Below, piece after piece: positions 7,732-11,095 of a stretch of 11,095 bases of DNA; within the stretch, counting starts at the first letter, position 1; each line of letters begins with the position of its first letter. The translations under genes and the position numbers were made by a program. The DNA is taken from NCBI GenBank assembly GCA_031262005.1, contig JAISIO010000106.1, forward strand, positions 1-11,095. Reading direction: 5' to 3'. Below the pieces are notes generated by a model that saw only the letters and a list, made by a program, of their open reading frames with translations, was not told where the DNA came from and ran no database searches. The DNA is from Bacteroidales bacterium. GTDB taxonomy: Bacteria > Bacteroidota > Bacteroidia > Bacteroidales > UBA1715.

Positions 7732-7763
7732 AAAGGTCTATCGTCTTACGATAGACCTTTTTT
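7732..7763 (+). terminator. trp attenuator terminator
   Basis: AAAGGTCTATCGT (7732-7744) and ACGATAGACCTTT (7748-7760) form a perfect 13-bp stem around a CTT loop, followed by a U-run (7758-7763). It lies 100 bp before trpB with no gene between, so it acts as a premature, conditional terminator, not a gene-end terminator. Confidence 0.92.
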
Positions 7764-7813
7764 AATGTAAAAAAACGAAACAAATAATTTTTGTAAACAA
7801 ACACAACTATTCA

Positions 7814-7858
7814 CTAAACTCTAATCACCAATCTCTAAACTCTAAACTCTAATCACTA
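7814..7858 (+). repeat. CTAAACTCTAATCAC-type repeat before trpB
   Basis: CTAAACTCTAATCAC occurs at 7814-7828 and 7842-7856 (28-bp period). Between and overlapping them are three heptads, TCTAAAC, TCTAAAC and TCTAATC (7834-7854). The 17-mer at 7842-7858 is the exact reverse complement of 6484-6500 beyond era. The repeat lies in the trp leader transcript between the attenuator and the trpB start codon, ending 5 bp before ATG 7864. Confidence 0.75.
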
Positions 7859-7863
7859 AAATA

Positions 7864-9045
7864 ATGAACTATCAAGCAAACAAACAAGGATTTTACGGCG
7901 AATTCGGCGGAGCATATATTCCCGAAATTTTATACGGCTGTGTGCACGAATTGCAACAAACCTATTTACAAATAATTGAAAGCAAAGAATTTCAAACAGA
8001 ATATCACGAACTTTTGCGTGATTATGTCGGTCGTCCTTCGCCGCTCTACCACGCCAAACGATTGAGCGAACGCTATGGTGCAAAAATTTACCTCAAACGT
8101 GAAGACCTTAACCATACAGGTGCACACAAAATTAATAATACAATCGGACAAATTTTGCTCGCACAAAAAATGGGTAAAACCCGCATAATTGCCGAAACAG
8201 GCGCAGGACAGCACGGTGTGGCTACGGCTACGGTGTGTGCGCTTATGAATTTACCCTGCGTGGTGTATATGGGCAAATTAGATGTGGAACGCCAACAACC
8301 GAACGTAAAAAAAATGGAAATGTTGGGAGCAACCGTTGTGCCCGTTACCAGCGGCAATATGACACTCAAAGATGCCACCAATGAAGCTATTCGCGATTGG
8401 TGTTCGCACCCAAGCGACACATTTTACATTATTGGCTCCACAGTGGGTCCGCACCCGTACCCCGATATGGTTGCTCGCTTGCAATCGGTTATCAGTGCCG
8501 AAATTAAAGAACAGTTGCAGGAAAAAGAAGGTCGCTCCTATCCCGACCACCTTATGGCGTGCGTAGGCGGCGGAAGCAACGCTGCTGGCACGGTGTATCA
8601 TTATTTAGATGATGAACGGGTGAAAATAACTCTCGCCGAAGCCGCCGGTAAAGGCATAGATAGCGGCGAAAGTGCTGCCACCATTCATTTGGGAACCGAA
8701 GGAATTATTCACGGTTCACGCACACTGCTTATGCAAACGCCCGACGGGCAAATTGTGGAGCCCTACTCTATTTCGGCAGGTTTAGATTATCCAGGAATTG
8801 GTCCTCTGCACGCGCACTTGGCACGAAGCGGACGAGCACAAATTCTTGCCGTGAGCGACGACGAAGCTATTCGTGCCGCTTTTGAATTAACACAATTGGA
8901 GGGAATTATCCCTGCATTGGAAAGTGCCCATGCACTGGGTGCATTGCCGCACATGAAATTTAAAACAAGCGATGTGGTAGTGCTCACTGTTTCGGGGCGT
9001 GGCGATAAGGATATGGATACTTATTTGAAGTATTTTAAGAGATAA
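7864..9045 (+). CDS. trpB: Tryptophan synthase beta subunit
   Basis: A 393-residue PLP enzyme, normal TrpB1 length, which condenses indole with L-serine to make tryptophan in the TrpA2B2 complex. The PLP lysine is K89 in HTGAHKINN, the general acid/base glutamate is E111 in ETGAGQHG, and the phosphate-binding loop is GGGSNAAG (235-242). The N-terminal GFYGEFGGAYIPE (9-21), the IGSTVGPHPYPDMV segment (190-203) and the C-terminal SGRGDKDMDTY are also standard. ATG 7864 places GEFGGAYIP as in family members. It is the first structural gene after the attenuator. No Shine-Dalgarno is visible, and a repeat occupies the leader immediately upstream. The next operon gene, trpE, is displaced by a transposase/repeat module. 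Confidence 0.97.
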   Translation: MNYQANKQGFYGEFGGAYIPEILYGCVHELQQTYLQIIESKEFQTEYHELLRDYVGRPSPLYHAKRLSERYGAKIYLKREDLNHTGAHKINNTIGQILLAQKMGKTRIIAETGAGQHGVATATVCALMNLPCVVYMGKLDVERQQPNVKKMEMLGATVVPVTSGNMTLKDATNEAIRDWCSHPSDTFYIIGSTVGPHPYPDMVARLQSVISAEIKEQLQEKEGRSYPDHLMACVGGGSNAAGTVYHYLDDERVKITLAEAAGKGIDSGESAATIHLGTEGIIHGSRTLLMQTPDGQIVEPYSISAGLDYPGIGPLHAHLARSGRAQILAVSDDEAIRAAFELTQLEGIIPALESAHALGALPHMKFKTSDVVVLTVSGRGDKDMDTYLKYFKR

Positions 9046-9050
9046 GAAAT

Positions 9051-9124
9051 AAAGGCACAGGGTGCCGTAATATTTGTAGTACAAAAAATTGTATTCAACA
9101 AAGGTGCATAGCACCGTAATATTA
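9051..9124 (+). repeat. Double-hairpin repeat unit 1 (direct)
   Basis: The unit has hairpin A GGCAC-AGG-GTGCC (9054-9066) followed by GTAATATTTGTAG. A linker ends ATTCAACAAA, and hairpin B GGTGC-ATA-GCACC (9103-9115) is followed by GTAATATTA. Its right part (9102-9124) is the exact reverse complement of 9598-9620. It shares the exact 14-mer GTGCCGTAATATTT and 17-mer ATTCAACAAAGGTGCAT with unit 3. It begins 6 bp after the trpB stop. Confidence 0.85.
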
Positions 9125-9620
9125 CAATTATGGCAAATACATATACACAATGTTATTTTCACTTGGTTTTTTCGCCAAAAAATCGCGATGCCTTAATTGG
9201 TAAAACATGGAAAGACGAATTGGAAAAATATATCACTGGTATTGTTCAAATGCGAAAACACAAAATGTTGGCAATTTCTGCAATGAAAGACCACGTTCAT
9301 ATTTTGATTGGTTACAATGTGAGCGAATTAATTCCCGATTTGGTAAGCGAAATAAAAACATCGACCAATCAATATATAAAAGAGAAAAAGTTCTCGCCAT
9401 TTAAGTTTGATTGGCAAAGAGGTTATGGTGCATTTACTCATTCACGATCGCAAATTGATGATGTGGTAAAATACATTATGAATCAAGAAGAACATCATAA
9501 AAAGAGAGCTTTTAAAGAAGAATATTTAGAAATATTGCGTAAAAATGATATTGCGTTTGACAACCATTATTTGTTTGAATTTTTTGATGAATAATTATAA
9601 TATTACGGTGCTATGCACCT
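9102..9620. mobile_element. IS200/RAYT-like element with inverted hairpin ends
   Basis: The transposase gene is tightly framed by a 23-bp exact inverted repeat (9102-9124 and 9598-9620). With one mismatch it extends to about 30 bp, reaching the start codon on the left and the stop codon on the right. Each arm contains a GGTGC/GCACC hairpin. Hairpin-bounded single-gene modules with an HUH/Y1 transposase are known as IS200/IS605 elements or as REP/RAYT modules. The inverted arrangement and the additional repeat copies outside favour the REP/RAYT type, but this is inference. No target-site duplication is expected for this class. The outer limits could instead be 9051-9756 if the flanking units moved together. 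Confidence 0.7.
9130..9594 (+). CDS. HUH/Y1 transposase, IS200/REP-associated (RAYT) type
   Basis: A 154-residue single-domain Y1 transposase. It carries the HUH metal-binding pair in MKDHVHILIG (H55, H57), and the catalytic tyrosine is most likely Y115 in DDVVKYIMNQEEHH, with the family Q119. The N-terminus MANTYTQCYFHLVFSPK and the WQRGYGAFTHSRSQ segment are typical of the IS200-like family widespread in Bacteroidetes. Such enzymes cut and rejoin single-stranded DNA at hairpin ends using the tyrosine as nucleophile. The frame is intact with all catalytic residues, so it is potentially active. ATG 9130 overlaps the end of the left inverted repeat, so its translation start may be affected by the hairpin. 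It lies between trpB and trpE in the same direction and would be transcribed by read-through from the trp promoter. No accessory TnpB gene is present. Confidence 0.92.
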   Translation: MANTYTQCYFHLVFSPKNRDALIGKTWKDELEKYITGIVQMRKHKMLAISAMKDHVHILIGYNVSELIPDLVSEIKTSTNQYIKEKKFSPFKFDWQRGYGAFTHSRSQIDDVVKYIMNQEEHHKKRAFKEEYLEILRKNDIAFDNHYLFEFFDE

Positions 9621-9671
9621 AAAAAAACATTCAACGAATTGCTACAAATATTTGCGGTGCTAACGCACCTA
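9598..9671 (-). repeat. Double-hairpin repeat unit 2 (inverted)
   Basis: Read on the minus strand, this is the same unit as 1 and 3: a hairpin GGTGC-GTTA-GCACC (9656-9669), then ATATTTGTAG, a linker and GGTGC-ATA-GCACC (9607-9619), then GTAATATTA. It is inverted relative to its two neighbours. The 23 bp nearest the transposase are identical to unit 1. Confidence 0.82.
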
Positions 9672-9684
9672 CGAGCAAAAACGA

Positions 9685-9756
9685 GACACAGAGTGCCGTA
9701 ATATTTATAGTAACAAGAGATTACATTCAACAAAGGTGCATTAACACCGTAATAGT
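9685..9756 (+). repeat. Double-hairpin repeat unit 3 (direct)
   Basis: A diverged direct copy of unit 1: GACAC-AGA-GTGCC (9685-9697, one base off a perfect stem), GTAATATTTATAG, a linker, ATTCAACAAAGGTGCAT (9725-9741) and GGTGCATTAACACC (9735-9748, stem imperfect), then GTAATAGT. It ends about 26 bp before the trpE ATG. Substitutions in both stems suggest it is older or under less constraint than units 1 and 2. Confidence 0.8.
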
Positions 9757-9782
9757 AAAAACAGAATTAATAAAATAAAACA

Positions 9783-11095
9783 ATGAACATAACAACAACA
9801 TCAAAAACAATGCTTGCCGATCTGCAAACACCCGTTGGCATATACCTAAAAATTAGAGATTTGGGAACGCATTCCGTACTACTCGAAAGTTCCGACTATC
9901 ATGGCGGCGACAACAGTTTTTCGTATATCGGTTTTTGTCCGATAGGCAGTTTTTCGGTCAATAAATTTATGATTACCGAAATATTTCCCGACGGGACGGA
10001 AAAACAAGTGGCTATTACCGACAAAAATACGCTGCCCAATGAGTTTGATGCGTATATTAAAACCGTAGCCCCCTCTAACTCACCCAGAGAGGGAGAAAAA
10101 ATCGGCAGCGGGGCTTCTGGAATGTTCGGCTACACATCTTACGAAGCCGTGCAATATTTTGAAGACGTGAAATTTTCAGCCACCGCCACACCTCCGGGCG
10201 ATATGCCGGGCATACATTATATTTTGTTCAAATATACGATTGCCATCAATCATTTTCGCAATGAATTGATTATCACCGAAAATTTGCCCGAAGGCGAAGA
10301 AAGCGGCATTGACGAAGTTGTAAATATTTTGAATAACAACAACGTGGCAACCTACGATTTTGAAGCCGTTGGCGAAGAAAAAAGCGATATTAGCGATGAA
10401 GATTTTATGAATATGGTGCGAGCCGGAAAGGAACATTGCTACAAAGGCAACGTGTTTCAAATTGTGCTTTCACGGCGGTTTTACCAACAATACAAAGGCG
10501 ACGATTTTACGCTGTATCGCACGTTGCGCAGTGTCAATCCTTCGCCGTATTTGTATTATTTCGATTTCACCGATTTTCGTATTTTCGGTTCTTCGCCCGA
10601 GGCTCACTTGGTTATCAATCCGAAACAAAAAAAGGCGTACATCAACCCTATTGCCGGCACATTCCGCCGCACGGGCGACGACGAAAAAGATTACGAACTT
10701 GCCGAAAAACTCTTGAAAGACCCCAAAGAAAATGCCGAACACGTGATGTTGGTTGATTTGGCACGCAACGACCTGAGCCGAAACACCGACAAAGTGCAAG
10801 TGGAAACCTACAAAGAAGTGCAGTATTATTCGCACGTCATACACTTGGTGTCGTCGGTGAGCGGACGTTTGCGCCCGAATAGCAATGCAATTAAGATTTT
10901 TGCCGACACATTTCCGGCAGGCACACTCACGGGTGCGCCCAAAATTAAAGCGATGCAAATTATAGACACACTCGAACCGCACGACCGCGGACCCTACGGC
11001 GGTTGCATTGGTTTCATAGGATTCGACGGCTCGTTTAATCAGGCAATTACCATTCGTTCGTTTGTGAGCAAAAACAATACGCTCTACTATCAAGC
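9783..11095 (+). CDS. trpE: Anthranilate synthase component I (3' end outside window)
   Basis: About 437 codons are present from ATG 9783, in frame and without stop to the window end, and the C-terminus is missing. TrpE converts chorismate to anthranilate with ammonia from TrpG, the first committed step of tryptophan synthesis. The N-terminal domain carries the tryptophan-binding LLES motif (SVLLESSDYHGGDNSFSYIG), so feedback inhibition is expected. The chorismate-binding domain shows NVFQIVLSRRF, SSPEAHLV, PIAGTFRRTGDDEKD, HVMLVDLARNDLSR, TFPAGTLTGAPKIKAM and GPYGGCIGFIGFDG. PIAGT with Ala, not the Lys of PabB (PIKGT), argues for anthranilate synthase over aminodeoxychorismate synthase. Codons 96-111 derive from a palindromic repeat (10067-10115) placed just before the conserved GMFGYTSYEAVQYF. 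No own promoter is seen, so it likely depends on read-through from the trp promoter across the transposase module. Confidence 0.95.
   Translation, partial: MNITTTSKTMLADLQTPVGIYLKIRDLGTHSVLLESSDYHGGDNSFSYIGFCPIGSFSVNKFMITEIFPDGTEKQVAITDKNTLPNEFDAYIKTVAPSNSPREGEKIGSGASGMFGYTSYEAVQYFEDVKFSATATPPGDMPGIHYILFKYTIAINHFRNELIITENLPEGEESGIDEVVNILNNNNVATYDFEAVGEEKSDISDEDFMNMVRAGKEHCYKGNVFQIVLSRRFYQQYKGDDFTLYRTLRSVNPSPYLYYFDFTDFRIFGSSPEAHLVINPKQKKAYINPIAGTFRRTGDDEKDYELAEKLLKDPKENAEHVMLVDLARNDLSRNTDKVQVETYKEVQYYSHVIHLVSSVSGRLRPNSNAIKIFADTFPAGTLTGAPKIKAMQIIDTLEPHDRGPYGGCIGFIGFDGSFNQAITIRSFVSKNNTLYYQ
10067..10115. repeat. Palindromic repeat translated in frame within trpE
   Basis: AGCCCC (10067-10072) and GGGGCT (10110-10115) form outer arms. 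Inside them CCCTCT (10071-10076) pairs with AGAGGG (10088-10093). The phrase CCCTCTAACTCACCCAGAG resembles G/C-rich CCCCTCTAACTCCCCC-type interspersed repeats that I recall from Bacteroidetes genomes. It stands out as G/C-rich against its surroundings and encodes PSNSPREGEK plus a Gly/Ser tail, keeping the frame. It falls in a variable linker of the N-terminal domain. Confidence 0.65.

Larger units (their letters stand above)
7633..7763 (+). ncRNA. trp attenuator leader RNA
   Basis: A complete ribosome-dependent attenuator. Pairing 1:2: GGUGGCG (7668-7674, across the Trp codons) with CGCUGCC (7703-7709), seven pairs including two G-U. Antiterminator: GUCGUAAG plus ACG (7693-7700, 7702-7704, bulged C7701) with CGUCUUACGAU (7742-7752), about 11 pairs. 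Terminator: 7732-7744 with 7748-7760. The antiterminator and terminator both need 7742-7752, so they exclude each other. Inferred mechanism: a ribosome stalled at the Trp codons leaves 7693-7704 free, so the antiterminator forms and trpB is transcribed. A ribosome reaching the stop codon (7691-7693) covers 7693-7704 and termination follows. Without translation, the 1:2 hairpin removes 7703-7704 and again favours termination. The start at 7633 is estimated from the promoter. Confidence 0.85.

Noticed and set aside
7633..7763. T-box riboswitch or TRAP-type control of the trp operon
   Set aside because: There is no T-box specifier stem or TGGN consensus bulge, and no series of spaced GAG/TAG triplets. 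A Trp-rich leader peptide explains the terminator better.
9607..9669. GGTGC/GCACC hairpins as intrinsic terminators in the trp operon
   Set aside because: Stems are only 5 bp and none is followed by a U-tract on the + strand. They fit transposase recognition hairpins better.
9046..9782. CRISPR array (direct and inverted repeats with similar spacing)
   Set aside because: There are only three units, one inverted, with internal hairpins and a transposase gene between them. There are no uniform repeat-spacer units and no cas genes.
10470..11093. 207-codon open frame on the minus strand
   Set aside because: It is antisense to trpE, which has an unbroken frame with all chorismate-binding motifs. 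The minus-strand product is Arg/Phe/Val-rich with no recognisable domain, so it is a shadow frame.

Overview
The window looks like chromosomal DNA of a Gram-negative member of the Bacteroidota, probably order Bacteroidales. Four things support this: a Bacteroidetes-type LptD-like outer-membrane protein, an MlaD/MCE protein following a cell-wall amidase, promoters of the TTTG-N(17-23)-TAnnTTTG type, and almost no Shine-Dalgarno sequences before the start codons. Coding density is high. I saw no tRNA, rRNA or CRISPR.

Left part (1-4078): the C-terminal end of polyphosphate kinase Ppk1 (+), a short gap holding a palindromic repeat, and queH (+, epoxyqueuosine reductase). These are followed by a long lptD-like gene on the minus strand, convergent with queH. 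Middle (4093-6486): an N-acetylmuramoyl-L-alanine amidase with a C-terminal SPOR-like module, then an MlaD-family lipid-transport protein. Together with lptD they form an envelope-biogenesis cluster. Two octamers matching the Bacteroidetes -7 element face each other between lptD and the amidase, so the two transcripts probably start head-to-head and overlap slightly. A strong stem-loop terminator (6565-6607) closes the mlaD side, and era (-) lies beyond it.

Right part (7597-11095): the start of a tryptophan operon. A canonical promoter is followed by a 15-codon leader peptide with tandem Trp codons, mutually exclusive RNA pairings and a 13-bp intrinsic terminator. This is a complete trp attenuator in front of trpB. 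Between trpB and trpE, which as I recall are adjacent in related Bacteroides, sits a 154-residue HUH/Y1 transposase of the IS200/RAYT type. It is embedded in three copies of a ~70-bp double-hairpin repeat, two direct and one inverted. trpE follows and runs off the window. Its N-terminal domain contains an in-frame ~49-bp palindromic repeat that adds about 16 codons.

The most interesting parts are the trp attenuator, the transposase/repeat module lodged inside the operon it controls, and the repeat translated within trpE. Dispersed AT-rich repeats also flank era in inverted orientation.
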